From positions 1 through 39,358 of the forward strand of contig NZ_CALFLA010000019.1 of NCBI RefSeq assembly GCF_937880195.1: a stretch of 39,358 bases of DNA. Direction: 5' to 3'. Of the stretch, positions 7,655-15,124 are shown in pieces. The position numbers and the translations under genes were made by a program. Every line of letters starts with the position of its first letter. Position 1 is the stretch's first letter. The stretch comes from an uncultured Blautia sp. (lineage in GTDB: Bacteria > Bacillota > Clostridia > Lachnospirales > Lachnospiraceae). The notes under the pieces were generated by a model. That model made no database searches. It saw only the letters and a list, made by a program, of their open reading frames with translations, and had not been told where the DNA came from.

Positions 7655-7683
7655 TTGCAAAAACAGAAGAAACGTAGTATTCT
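7655..7683 (+). promoter_or_regulatory. Promoter of the DUF6465 gene
   Basis: TTGCAA (7655-7660), a 17-nt spacer, TATTCT (7678-7683), 41 nt before the start codon. This makes the gene independent of recG. Confidence 0.55.
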
Positions 7684-7724
7684 AGTACCGTAATTATTTT
7701 ATTTCACCTTGTAAGGAGGCTATT

Positions 7725-8189
7725 ATGGCTACAAGAACAACAACAAAAAAAGCAGAACCTAAGACAACAACTGCAAATACGGCTATCGAAAAAGAGGCTC
7801 CTGCAAAGATTTCTGCAGAACCGGTGAAGACAGAAGCGCCGGCAGCAGACGCACCTAAAAAAACCACTGAAAAATCACCTGCTAAAAAAGCAGCAACCAC
7901 TAAAAAAGCGGCTGAGAAAACAACTGCTAAAAAAACAACTGAGAAGAAACCGACAGCAAGAAAAACAACTGCTAAAAAAGCAGCAGCAGTCAATACAGAG
8001 GTGTATGTACAGTTTTTGGGCAAAGAGGTATATGCAAAGGATGTAGTTGAAGGCGTTAAGAAGATCTGGACAGATGAGATGGGCAAAAAAGAATCAGAGC
8101 TTAAAGAATTAAAGGTATATATCAAGCCGGAAGACAATGGAGCATATTATGTTATCAATGGTGACATTACAGGCTTCTTTGGTTTATAG
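7725..8189 (+). CDS. Lysine/alanine-rich DUF6465 family protein
   Basis: A 154-residue protein in two parts. Residues 1-88 are low complexity, made of Lys, Ala, Thr and Pro with repeated TTKKA/TAKK/KKAA units like the tails of histone H1 and bacterial H1-like proteins. Residues 90-154 form a compact domain (NTEVYVQFLGKEVYAKDVVEG...VYIKPEDNGAYYVINGDITG) typical of DUF6465, a family found mainly in Lachnospiraceae. The tail suggests nucleic-acid or polyanion binding; the function of the folded domain is unknown. AAGGAGG lies 8 nt before ATG 7725. Its own promoter and terminator bracket it. Confidence 0.8.
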   Translation: MATRTTTKKAEPKTTTANTAIEKEAPAKISAEPVKTEAPAADAPKKTTEKSPAKKAATTKKAAEKTTAKKTTEKKPTARKTTAKKAAAVNTEVYVQFLGKEVYAKDVVEGVKKIWTDEMGKKESELKELKVYIKPEDNGAYYVINGDITGFFGL

Positions 8190-8195
8190 GAAATA

Positions 8196-8235
8196 GAAAA
8201 AGCTCAGGAGACAAAAGTCCCTGAGCTTTTTCAAA
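8196..8235. terminator. Bidirectional terminator between the DUF6465 and SASP genes
   Basis: GAAAAAGCTCAGG (8196-8208) pairs perfectly with CCTGAGCTTTTTC (8220-8232), a 13-bp stem with an 11-nt loop. A/T runs at both ends serve the two convergent genes. Confidence 0.85.
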
Positions 8236-8250
8236 ATCAGAGCGTACTTT

Positions 8251-8478
8251 TTACATCTGACCGTTCTGAGATCCGCTGGACATCTGACGCTCCTGGGCTT
8301 CGATCATTTTTTTGACCATATAGCCGCCTACGGAGCCGTTCTGTTTGGAAGTCAGATTTCCGTTGTAACCATCGCTGAGCGGCACGCCGAGCTCGCTGGC
8401 AACCTCAAACTTAAATCTGTTTAATGCACCTTTTGCTTCCGGTACAGCTGCTTTGTTAGATGAATTTGTGTTAGACAT
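8251..8478 (-). CDS. Alpha/beta-type small acid-soluble spore protein
   Basis: A 75-residue SASP, a protein that coats and protects DNA in the dormant spore. It has both family signatures: KFEVASELGV, containing the E-x-A-S-E site cut by the germination protease GPR, and NGSVGGYMVKKMIEAQE near the C-terminus. An N-terminal Ser/Asn-rich tail is normal. GGAGG lies 9 nt before the start. Upstream on the minus strand, GTATT (8552-8548) and TATACTA (8532-8526) with a 15-nt gap weakly resemble a sigma-G promoter; spacing is short, so I do not call it. Expression is expected in the forespore. Confidence 0.95.
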   Translation of the reverse strand: MSNTNSSNKAAVPEAKGALNRFKFEVASELGVPLSDGYNGNLTSKQNGSVGGYMVKKMIEAQERQMSSGSQNGQM

Positions 8479-8631
8479 TATTCATTTCCTCCTTGGTTGT
8501 TTTTGTTATTTGGATGTTACACTGGTAGTATATGAAGTTTCAGAAATAATACACTAGAATTTCTTTCATACCTTTCCAGATATTTGAAATTATTAATTTT
8601 CTATGAAGTTTGTATATTTCCAAAGATTTAA

Positions 8632-8660
8632 TTGCGTTTTTTTTGGTAACTTGTTATAAT
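8632..8660 (+). promoter_or_regulatory. mgsA promoter
   Basis: TTGCGT (8632-8637), a 17-nt spacer, and an extended -10, TGT-TATAAT (8652-8660), 72 nt before the mgsA start. The remainder of 8479-8631 is AT-rich and holds no gene that I can support. Confidence 0.65.
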
Positions 8661-8732
8661 ATTAAGGGAAATAAAGTATGGTTTGAAATCAGAAACTATA
8701 AAAATGTATTGGTGAGAATGGAGAGATGATTA

Positions 8733-9128
8733 ATGAATTTAGGAATCATTGCACACAACAGCAAGAAGGTACTTATCGAAGATTTTTGTATTGCCTATAA
8801 AAATATTCTCGCTAAGCACGAAGTTTATGCCACGGGAACCACCGGAAGAAGGATTGAAGAAGCCACGAATCTGCACGTGCATAAATTTCTTGCAGGCAGC
8901 ATAGGCGGAGACAAACAATTTATGGAGATGATCGAAAGGCAGGATCTGGACATGGTGATCCTGTTCTATAACCCGGCTATGATTGATCCCAAGGAGCCGG
9001 ATATTGCAGCCATTACCATGCGCTGCGACCAGTATAATATTCCGGTGGCTACGAATATTGCCACTGCAGAACTTTTGATCCTCGGATTAGCACGAGGCGA
9101 TCTGGATTGGAGACTTAATCTGAAATGA
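8733..9128 (+). CDS. mgsA: Methylglyoxal synthase
   Basis: A 131-residue protein. It converts dihydroxyacetone phosphate to methylglyoxal, a bypass that frees phosphate when sugar phosphates build up. The TGTTGRRIEEAT phosphate-binding loop, GGDKQFMEMI (with the catalytic aspartate) and FYNPAMIDPKEPDI segments match the family, and the length is normal for the short form. It begins an operon: its stop overlaps the rsmD start by 4 nt (ATGA). Pairing with rsmD and coaD is common in Clostridia. Confidence 0.95.
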   Translation: MNLGIIAHNSKKVLIEDFCIAYKNILAKHEVYATGTTGRRIEEATNLHVHKFLAGSIGGDKQFMEMIERQDLDMVILFYNPAMIDPKEPDIAAITMRCDQYNIPVATNIATAELLILGLARGDLDWRLNLK

Positions 9129-9679
9129 GAGTAATCGCAGGAAAAGCCCGCCGTCTTCCTCTGAAGACAGTACCGGGTTCTGATACCAGACCCACTACGG
9201 ACCGTATAAAAGAAACTTTATTTAATATTCTTCAGCCGGTAATCCCTGACTGCCGTTTCCTTGATCTTTTCAGCGGAAGCGGAGCCATTGGGATCGAGGC
9301 CTTAAGCAGAGGAGCGGAAACCGCTGTTTTTGTTGAAAAAAAACCAAAAGCTTGTGCATGTATCCGGGACAATCTGGCATTTACAAAATTAGCCGAAGAT
9401 GGTAAACTATTAGCCATGGACGCATTACAGGCTCTTCGTTCCCTTGAGGGAGCGCCCTCTTTTGACTGCATCTTTATGGATCCTCCTTATGAACAGGGAC
9501 TGGAACGACAGGTACTTGAGTATCTGCAAAACAGCTCTCTTGCAGATGAGGATTCGCTGATCATTGTAGAAGCAGATCTTTGCACAGATTTTTCTTACGC
9601 AGAGGAACTGGGCTATGTAATCAGCCGTTCCAAGGAATATAAAACAAATAAGCACATTTTTCTGCATAAAAGAAAGTGA
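9125..9679 (+). CDS. rsmD: 16S rRNA (guanine966-N2)-methyltransferase RsmD
   Basis: A 184-residue SAM-dependent methyltransferase. The N-terminus [15 protein letters not shown] and the [16 protein letters not shown] segment are RsmD signatures. [20 protein letters not shown] is the SAM-binding motif I, and MDPPY (about residues 118-122) is the catalytic N6/N2-methylase motif. It methylates G966 of 16S rRNA in the small subunit. It overlaps mgsA by 4 nt and ends next to coaD. In Bacillus subtilis the counterpart is ylbH, followed by coaD and ylbJ, all three seen here. Confidence 0.96.
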   Translation: MRVIAGKARRLPLKTVPGSDTRPTTDRIKETLFNILQPVIPDCRFLDLFSGSGAIGIEALSRGAETAVFVEKKPKACACIRDNLAFTKLAEDGKLLAMDALQALRSLEGAPSFDCIFMDPPYEQGLERQVLEYLQNSSLADEDSLIIVEADLCTDFSYAEELGYVISRSKEYKTNKHIFLHKRK

Positions 9680-9687
9680 GAACACAT

Positions 9688-10170
9688 ATGGTAACAGCAG
9701 TATATCCCGGAAGTTTTGATCCGGCCACTTACGGGCATCTTGATGTGATCCGTCGGGCCAGCGTATCCTTTGACAGAGTAGTAGTGGGGGTTTTGCATAA
9801 TTCTGCAAAAAGTCCGTTGTTTTCTGTGGAAGAACGTGTTAATATATTAGAAAAGGCAACCAGGGATATCCCTAATGTCATAATCAAGCCGTTTAACGGG
9901 CTTTCTGTTAATTTTGCAAAAGAAAATAAAGCCCAGGTCATCATACGGGGGCTTCGTGCAGTCACAGACTTTGAGTATGAACTTCAGATGGCGCAGACAA
10001 ACCGTGTTCTGGCTCCTGATGTAGATACAGTATTTCTGACTACAAGTCTGGAGTACGCTTATGTAAGTTCCACAATTATGAAAGAAGTTGCCCGTTTTGG
10101 AGGCGACCTGTCTAAATTTGCACCACCTGAGATCATTCAGGCTTTGCATGATAAAATGCAGGAAGAATAA
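9688..10170 (+). CDS. coaD: Phosphopantetheine adenylyltransferase
   Basis: A 160-residue protein, the exact family size. It makes dephospho-CoA from phosphopantetheine and ATP, the fourth step of CoA synthesis. It carries [16 protein letters not shown] (nucleotidyltransferase T/HxGH motif, here YGHL), [18 protein letters not shown] and the C-terminal [22 protein letters not shown] 9688 gives the usual N-terminus directly before the first strand; GTG 9676, overlapping the rsmD stop, would add four residues and is the alternative. The rsmD-coaD pair is among the most conserved in Firmicutes. Confidence 0.96.
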   Translation: MVTAVYPGSFDPATYGHLDVIRRASVSFDRVVVGVLHNSAKSPLFSVEERVNILEKATRDIPNVIIKPFNGLSVNFAKENKAQVIIRGLRAVTDFEYELQMAQTNRVLAPDVDTVFLTTSLEYAYVSSTIMKEVARFGGDLSKFAPPEIIQALHDKMQEE

Positions 10171-10194
10171 GAAGAGATATAAGGAGAATGTACA

Positions 10195-10824
10195 ATGAGC
10201 AGCAGAATCGAACAGATTATTGATGAAATTGATGAGTTTATAGAGAGCTGTAAATTTCAGCCCCTGTCCTCAACCAAGATTGTTGTTAATAAAGAGGAGA
10301 TCGAGGAGCTCTTAAGAGAGCTTCGTCTGAAAACTCCAGATGAGATCAAGCGCTACCAGAAGATCATCAGCAATAAGGACGCTATCCTTGAAGACGCTCA
10401 GTCCAAGGCAGACGGTATTATTGCAGATGCTCAGGCAAAGGCTCAGGAGCTTGTTACACAGCATGAGATCATGCAGAAGGCATATGCACAGGCAAACGAT
10501 ACCATTAATGCAGCCAACAAGCAGGCTCAGGAGATTCTTGATTCCGCAACACAGGACGCCAACAGCATCCGTTTAAGCGCGATCACTTATACAGACGACA
10601 TGATGGCGAATATCGGAGCTGTATTAAACGATACCCTTGAAGATGCAGGCGGTAAATATAAAGGCTTTATTGATTCACTTCAGGCCTGCTTAAACGTTGT
10701 AAACCAGAATCGTCAGGAACTTGCTCCTCAGACTGCCCAGGCAGCAGCAATGACAGGTTCCTATCACGAAGAACTTCCGGTCCAGGAAGAGGATGAGATG
10801 TTAGACGATCTGGAAGAGAATTAA
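10195..10824 (+). CDS. Coiled-coil protein of the DivIVA/ATP-synthase-b-like type
   Basis: A 209-residue acidic protein with no membrane segment. Residues 30-145 are heptad-rich and nearly all helical (EEIEELLRELRLK, KAQELVTQHEIMQKAYAQA, NAANKQAQEILDSATQDA), with Ala/Gln repeats that resemble ATP synthase b/H subunits. Homologues are often labelled ATPase for that reason alone; I see no nucleotide-binding motif. The NKEEIEELL...LRLKTP start recalls DivIVA-like scaffold proteins. A role in cell shape or division is possible but not shown. AAGGAG lies 8 nt upstream; it follows coaD by 24 nt. Its last 24 nt overlap the end of ylbJ on the other strand. Confidence 0.75.
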   Translation: MSSRIEQIIDEIDEFIESCKFQPLSSTKIVVNKEEIEELLRELRLKTPDEIKRYQKIISNKDAILEDAQSKADGIIADAQAKAQELVTQHEIMQKAYAQANDTINAANKQAQEILDSATQDANSIRLSAITYTDDMMANIGAVLNDTLEDAGGKYKGFIDSLQACLNVVNQNRQELAPQTAQAAAMTGSYHEELPVQEEDEMLDDLEEN

Positions 10825-11742
10825 GGACAGCGTTGCAGTAATTGCTGCATGAAGGCATTTTGATGAAATATAAGGCATAAAAGACAGGTCTTTATTCAAA
10901 AGGCTTTTTGTCTGCGCAAGAATACAGACTCCGCCAAAAGCAGCCATAGGCATGATGCAGAGATATCTGACGGGCACAGGAATCCCGGAAACTGACAAAA
11001 AATGGATTCCGGTAGTAAGTTCCAGAAAACCCAGAACAAGATATTCTGTCAGCGTCCCTGTTTTCCAGTAATGCCGCACAAAGGCAGATAAAAGGGAAAA
11101 CAGAAGAATATATCCGCCCAGACGGGTAATCGTTTCAAAACCGTTCATAATGGAGGCATCCAGCAGAGTTCCGGAAACACCGGTCGCGGATGGCTCCTTT
11201 TTTCTGTTTTGTAAAAAAGTATCAGAAGTAACTGTCTGATTACCATATACAAAAAATCGAAAAAACAGCATAGTAAGCACACTGGATAAAAGAAGGATCC
11301 CAAACACAGGAAGAGGACTGATCTGATCCTGCAGACAAATATGGATGATATATGTATAAATAAATACAGGACTGGCATGATTAGTAAAGGTTAGAAGATA
11401 CTCTGCCTCCCGTTTGCCAATTCGTCCGCAGGAGTACATGTCAGAAGCAGTTTTAGCCCCCATGGGATAACCGCAGAGAAGCCCCAGTATCAAGGCGCAG
11501 GCCCCTGAAGGAGAAATCCCAAAAGCCTTTTTCCAAAAAGCGCCTAAGGGAGCAGACAGCTTTTCTGCCGTTCCTGTATAGATCAATATATTTGTCAATA
11601 TCATAAACGGCAATAACGTAGGGATCAGTGTATTCAGCCAGAGATCCATACCATCCCTGGCTGCAGACAGCGCTTCTGCGGGAAAGCGCATCAAAAAAAG
11701 AAGGAGCAGGAGAACTCCTGCCGTACCAAAGATTCGTTTCAT
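10801..11742 (-). CDS. ylbJ: YlbJ-like sporulation integral membrane protein
   Basis: A 313-residue multi-pass membrane protein with about eight hydrophobic segments. The pair of related regions with GMDLWLNTLIPTLLPFMILTN and ILGLLCGYPMGAKTASDMY is the nucleoside-recognition (Gate) domain pattern of the YlbJ and SpoIIM/SpmA-type proteins. In Bacillus subtilis ylbJ follows coaD and is needed for spore resistance; here it has the same neighbour but opposite orientation. Start: ATG 11742 (MKRIFGTAG) places the first membrane segment at the N-terminus; its ribosome binding site is weak, and ATG 11802 (MKFSYLSF) is the alternative. It overlaps the coiled-coil gene by 24 nt at the 3' end. Confidence 0.85.
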   Translation of the reverse strand: MKRIFGTAGVLLLLLFLMRFPAEALSAARDGMDLWLNTLIPTLLPFMILTNILIYTGTAEKLSAPLGAFWKKAFGISPSGACALILGLLCGYPMGAKTASDMYSCGRIGKREAEYLLTFTNHASPVFIYTYIIHICLQDQISPLPVFGILLLSSVLTMLFFRFFVYGNQTVTSDTFLQNRKKEPSATGVSGTLLDASIMNGFETITRLGGYILLFSLLSAFVRHYWKTGTLTEYLVLGFLELTTGIHFLSVSGIPVPVRYLCIMPMAAFGGVCILAQTKSLLNKDLSFMPYISSKCLHAAITATLSLILFQIV

Positions 11743-11821
11743 ATGCAGCCATCGTTTTTCTTTTATTATATGGTTTGTAAATGATAAATATGAAAATTTC
11801 ATGAAATGGAGGACACCAAGC

Positions 11822-13267
11822 ATGAGAGCATTAGAAAACTGTGAACCAAAACGTGTATTTTATTATTTTGAGGAGATATGTAAAATCCCCCATGGCTCAG
11901 GCAACACCAAAGCAATCAGCGATTATCTGACAGGCTTTGCAAAAGAACAGGGTCTTGATTATATTCAGGATGACATGAATAACGTTGTGATCTTTAAGCC
12001 TGCAACTCCCGGATATGAAGATGCGCCTGCAGTGATCATTCAGGGACACATGGATATGGTCTGCGAAAAAAGGCCTGATGTAGAACACGATTTTACTAAA
12101 GATCCTTTAAATATTTCTGTCAAAGACGGATTTGTAACTGCCAATGGTACCACCCTTGGAGGCGATGACGGAATCGCCGTGGCTTATGGCCTTGCGCTTC
12201 TGGAAAGTAAGGACCTTGCTCATCCTGCACTGGAGGTTCTGATCACTGTTGACGAAGAAATCGGTCTTCTTGGCGCCAAAGACTTTGACTGCAGTATTCT
12301 TAAGGGCAAAAGACTGATCAATCTGGATTCTGAAGCAGAGGGAAGCCTTTGGATCAGCTGCGCCGGCGGTCTTACTGCCATCAGCGCGATCCCTGTACAG
12401 AGAGTGGAAGCTGAAGGAGACAAAGTCCAGGTTAAGATTACAGGACTTATGGGAGGTCATTCTGGAGCAGAAATTGACAAAAAACGTGCAAATGCAAATA
12501 TTCTGATGGGAAGATTCCTTTATACCCTCCAGAAAACAACAGATTACGAGATCATTGTTATGGAAGGCGGACAGAAGGACAACGCCATCACAAGAGAGTG
12601 CGTGGCAGAACTTCTCTGCGCAGATGCAGCCGCTGTAAAAGCATGCGCCCAAACAGTAGAGAAAGGACTTCGTGAAGAATATACCAACTCTGATGAAGGA
12701 ATTACCATTGAGGTTGCTGATCTTGGAGAAGCAAAGGCAAACGTTCTTCATCCTACAAGCAAATCCAAAATCCTTTTTTATCTGATGGAGATCCCGTTTG
12801 GAATCCAGAAAATGAGCGGAAGCATTGAAGGGCTTGTGGAGACCTCTACAAATATTGGAATCATGAAGCTGGATGAGGAAGGATTTGTAGCAAGCTCCAG
12901 TGTAAGAAGCTCTGTTGGCGCAGCAAGCGATGCGCTTTCTGATAAAATCTGCTATCTGACAGAATTTCTTGGAGGCGAATATACCGTACAGGGCGCTTAT
13001 CCGGCATGGGAGTACCGTAAGGAATCTCCCCTTAGAGATAAAATGATAGAAGTTTATGAAGAAACTTACGGAGAAAAACCTGAGGTAGTTGCAATTCACG
13101 CAGGTCTTGAATGCGGCCTTTTCTACGAAAAAATAGAAGGACTGGACTGTATTTCCCTTGGACCAAACATGAAGGATATCCATACCTCAGAAGAAGTTCT
13201 TGATATTGCTTCTACTGAACGTGTATGGAAATATCTGGTAAAAGTTCTGGCAGCCCTGAAAGCCTGA
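11822..13267 (+). CDS. pepD: Aminoacyl-histidine dipeptidase (PepD, M20 family)
   Basis: A 481-residue cytosolic metallopeptidase of family M20C, which splits Xaa-His (carnosine-type) and other dipeptides. Metal-site motifs are all present: IQGHMDMVCEK near residues 73-83, LGGDDGIAVA near 112-121, TVDEEIGLLGA near 142-152, and IHAGLECGLF near the C-terminus. The lid motif GGHSGAEIDKKRANAN is canonical. ATG 11822 is 9 nt from GGAGG (11808-11812). It is divergent from ylbJ; the intergenic 80 bp is AT-rich without a confident promoter. It is followed by a strong terminator. Histidine salvage would link it loosely to the his operon further on. Confidence 0.95.
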   Translation: MRALENCEPKRVFYYFEEICKIPHGSGNTKAISDYLTGFAKEQGLDYIQDDMNNVVIFKPATPGYEDAPAVIIQGHMDMVCEKRPDVEHDFTKDPLNISVKDGFVTANGTTLGGDDGIAVAYGLALLESKDLAHPALEVLITVDEEIGLLGAKDFDCSILKGKRLINLDSEAEGSLWISCAGGLTAISAIPVQRVEAEGDKVQVKITGLMGGHSGAEIDKKRANANILMGRFLYTLQKTTDYEIIVMEGGQKDNAITRECVAELLCADAAAVKACAQTVEKGLREEYTNSDEGITIEVADLGEAKANVLHPTSKSKILFYLMEIPFGIQKMSGSIEGLVETSTNIGIMKLDEEGFVASSSVRSSVGAASDALSDKICYLTEFLGGEYTVQGAYPAWEYRKESPLRDKMIEVYEETYGEKPEVVAIHAGLECGLFYEKIEGLDCISLGPNMKDIHTSEEVLDIASTERVWKYLVKVLAALKA

Positions 13268-13323
13268 ATGATCCGTTGACCACAGTATAATCCTGTAGAA
13301 TAAAACCCATATATAACTTTACA

Positions 13324-13367
13324 TGCTGCTGTAGGAATTTGTTCCTGCGGCAGCATTTCTATTTTTC
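13324..13367 (+). terminator. Terminator after pepD
   Basis: TGCTGCTGTAGGAA (13324-13337) pairs with TTCCTGCGGCAGCA (13342-13355) in a 14-bp stem with two G-U pairs and a 4-nt loop, followed by a T-rich stretch to 13367. Confidence 0.85.
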
Positions 13368-13409
13368 TTCTGCATATAGTAATATGCGTATCATTTTTTT
13401 GGAGGCGCT

Positions 13410-14222
13410 ATGAAAAAGAATAAAATAATCCTGATTATATTTTGGGTTTTGTATCTCTTATTTCTTACTGATCTGGAAGACATGGTTCGAGAGCGCAGCC
13501 AAACTTCTGTTTTGAAAGAACATACCATAGAATCTGAAAAGTTCAGGGAACAGCGTCTTGACCAGAAGGTTTACCAGATGCTTCAACAGAAAGCCGGAAA
13601 AGATGGAGACTGGATCGAGCTTCTCACCTCTTCTATGCTGGACAGTGATTTTCACCCTGAAAAGATATCCGATTCAGGAAAAATGTACCGGAAATACAAA
13701 AAGAAGGAATACGAGACTTTAAAAAAAGCCTATGGGGCTGTATGGGAAGACGTCCGGTATTTTCCTGTAGCCTCCAGGGAAATCTTTTTTGAAAACAGCT
13801 GGATGGCAAAAAGATCTTATGGCGGCAGCCGTTTTCATGAAGGCTGCGATCTGTTCGGAAAAATCACTGAATCCGGTTATTATCCTATTATCAGTATGAC
13901 AGACGGCGTTGTAGAAAAAACAGGCTGGCTTCCTCTTGGAGGATACCGGATCGGAATCCGCACAGATACAGGCGGTTATTTTTATTACGCCCATCTGGCT
14001 TCCTATGAAAAAAACTTTTATCCGGGAGAAATAGTCAAAGCCGGAGATATTCTGGGTTATATGGGAAATACCGGTTATGGTCCTGCTGGTACAAAAGGGA
14101 AGTTTCCCGTTCATCTTCATCTTGGAATTTATGTCCCCCTTGCAGATAAAAAAGAAGTCAGTGTAAACCCCTACTGGCTGTTAAAAATTTTCACGAAAAA
14201 AACAACAAACTACACATATTAA
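13410..14222 (+). CDS. M23 family peptidase (LytM domain), membrane-anchored
   Basis: A 270-residue protein with a single N-terminal membrane segment (residues 5-20) and the remainder outside the cell. The LytM/M23 domain begins near residue 140: the zinc ligands are in HEGCDLFG (H143, D147) and HLHLGIY (about 235), with YYAHL and GDILGYMGNTGYG between, the usual order. This family cleaves peptidoglycan cross-bridges. The part before it, about residues 25-135, is Lys/Glu-rich and not recognised. All zinc ligands are kept, so it is probably active, unlike degenerate SpoIIQ-type members; a sporulation role cannot be excluded. GGAGG lies 5 nt before ATG 13410. Confidence 0.87.
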   Translation: MKKNKIILIIFWVLYLLFLTDLEDMVRERSQTSVLKEHTIESEKFREQRLDQKVYQMLQQKAGKDGDWIELLTSSMLDSDFHPEKISDSGKMYRKYKKKEYETLKKAYGAVWEDVRYFPVASREIFFENSWMAKRSYGGSRFHEGCDLFGKITESGYYPIISMTDGVVEKTGWLPLGGYRIGIRTDTGGYFYYAHLASYEKNFYPGEIVKAGDILGYMGNTGYGPAGTKGKFPVHLHLGIYVPLADKKEVSVNPYWLLKIFTKKTTNYTY

Positions 14223-14252
14223 TTACATATTGTACAAAAAATGTGTTATAAT
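14223..14252 (+). promoter_or_regulatory. Promoter of the alarmone synthetase operon
   Basis: An extended -10, TGT-TATAAT (14244-14252), is clear. The best -35 is TTACAT (14223-14228) with an 18-nt spacer. It lies 55 nt before the start at 14308 and begins right after the M23 gene. Confidence 0.5.
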
Positions 14253-14307
14253 GTTCACGAGTATATGGTATTGTATACTCCGTATTTTCCTGCAAGGAGT
14301 GAATTAT

Positions 14308-15114
14308 ATGGAAATACAGTTATGGAGAAGCATTTTATGTCCCTATGAACTTGCTGTCAGAGAGCTGACTGTCAAGTTTGAACATATTATTGAAGAACAC
14401 AAGCAAAACGATCTGTATTCGCCTATCGAACAGGTCAGCGGCCGTGTAAAAAGCGTTACCAGCATTCTCGAAAAAATGCAGCGCAAGCATATCCCCATGG
14501 AACGTATGGAAGAAGAAGTGGAAGATATTGCAGGTATAAGAATCATCTGCCAATTTGAAGAGGATATTGATACCGTAGCTGCCTTGATCCAGAAACGTGC
14601 GGATATGAAGATCAAAAGTGAAAAAAATTATCTGAAGCATATTAAGCAAAGCGGCTACAGAAGCTATCACCTGATTATTTATTATACTGTTGATACCCTG
14701 GAAGGCCCCAAAACACTTCAGGCAGAAATCCAGATACGGACAATGGCTATGAATTTCTGGGCCACAATAGAGCATTCTCTTCAGTATAAATACAAAGGAG
14801 AGATGCCCCTTCATGTTGCGGAACGTCTCAGCAAGGCGGCAGACGCCATTATTGCCCTGGATCAGGAAATGTCTTCCGTGCGGGGAGAAATTATGGATGC
14901 GCAGAATTCCTCCAGAATGCAGTCAAATCTTGTAAAGGATATTCTTTTAAGTATTGAGAATCTTTACAAGATTTCCAATAAACGGGAAGTAGAAAAGATC
15001 CAGGATGAATTTCTCCGTGTTTTCCGCACAAAAGATCTTCAGCAGCTGGAGCGCTTCCACAGACAGCTTGATATTATAGCAGAAGGCTACCGGGCTCAGT
15101 CCGTAGCATATTAG
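14308..15114 (+). CDS. Small alarmone synthetase (RelQ/YjbM-type GTP pyrophosphokinase)
   Basis: A 268-residue protein with one RelA/SpoT synthetase domain (about residues 25-200) and no HD hydrolase, TGS or ACT domain. Key segments are SRVKSV-like GRVKSVTSILEK, EEVEDIAGIRIICQF, SEKNYLKHIKQSGYRSYHLII, and the catalytic EIQIRTMAMNFWATIEHSLQYKYK. It transfers pyrophosphate from ATP to GDP or GTP, giving (p)ppGpp. RelQ proteins are usually near 210 residues, so the 60 or so C-terminal residues (helical, IENLYKISNKREVEKIQ...) are an extension. AAGGAG lies 8 nt before ATG 14308; upstream in-frame ATG 14230 is rejected because it lies before the predicted transcription start. Confidence 0.92.
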   Translation: MEIQLWRSILCPYELAVRELTVKFEHIIEEHKQNDLYSPIEQVSGRVKSVTSILEKMQRKHIPMERMEEEVEDIAGIRIICQFEEDIDTVAALIQKRADMKIKSEKNYLKHIKQSGYRSYHLIIYYTVDTLEGPKTLQAEIQIRTMAMNFWATIEHSLQYKYKGEMPLHVAERLSKAADAIIALDQEMSSVRGEIMDAQNSSRMQSNLVKDILLSIENLYKISNKREVEKIQDEFLRVFRTKDLQQLERFHRQLDIIAEGYRAQSVAY

Positions 15115-15124
15115 GAGCAGATAT

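Noticed and set aside
8526..8552. Sigma-G-like promoter for the SASP gene
   Set aside because: The elements are one mismatch each from consensus but only 15 nt apart, which is short for sigma-G. It is mentioned in the gene entry and not called.
12107..13183. A 358-codon open frame antisense to pepD
   Set aside because: It is Cys/Phe/Ser-rich, matches no family, and lacks a ribosome binding site; pepD fills the other strand with complete motifs. It is a by-product of pepD codon use.
13372..13387. GCATAT...ATATGC palindrome before the M23 gene
   Set aside because: Only 6-bp arms, all AT-rich, no related copy seen; not enough for an operator or promoter call.
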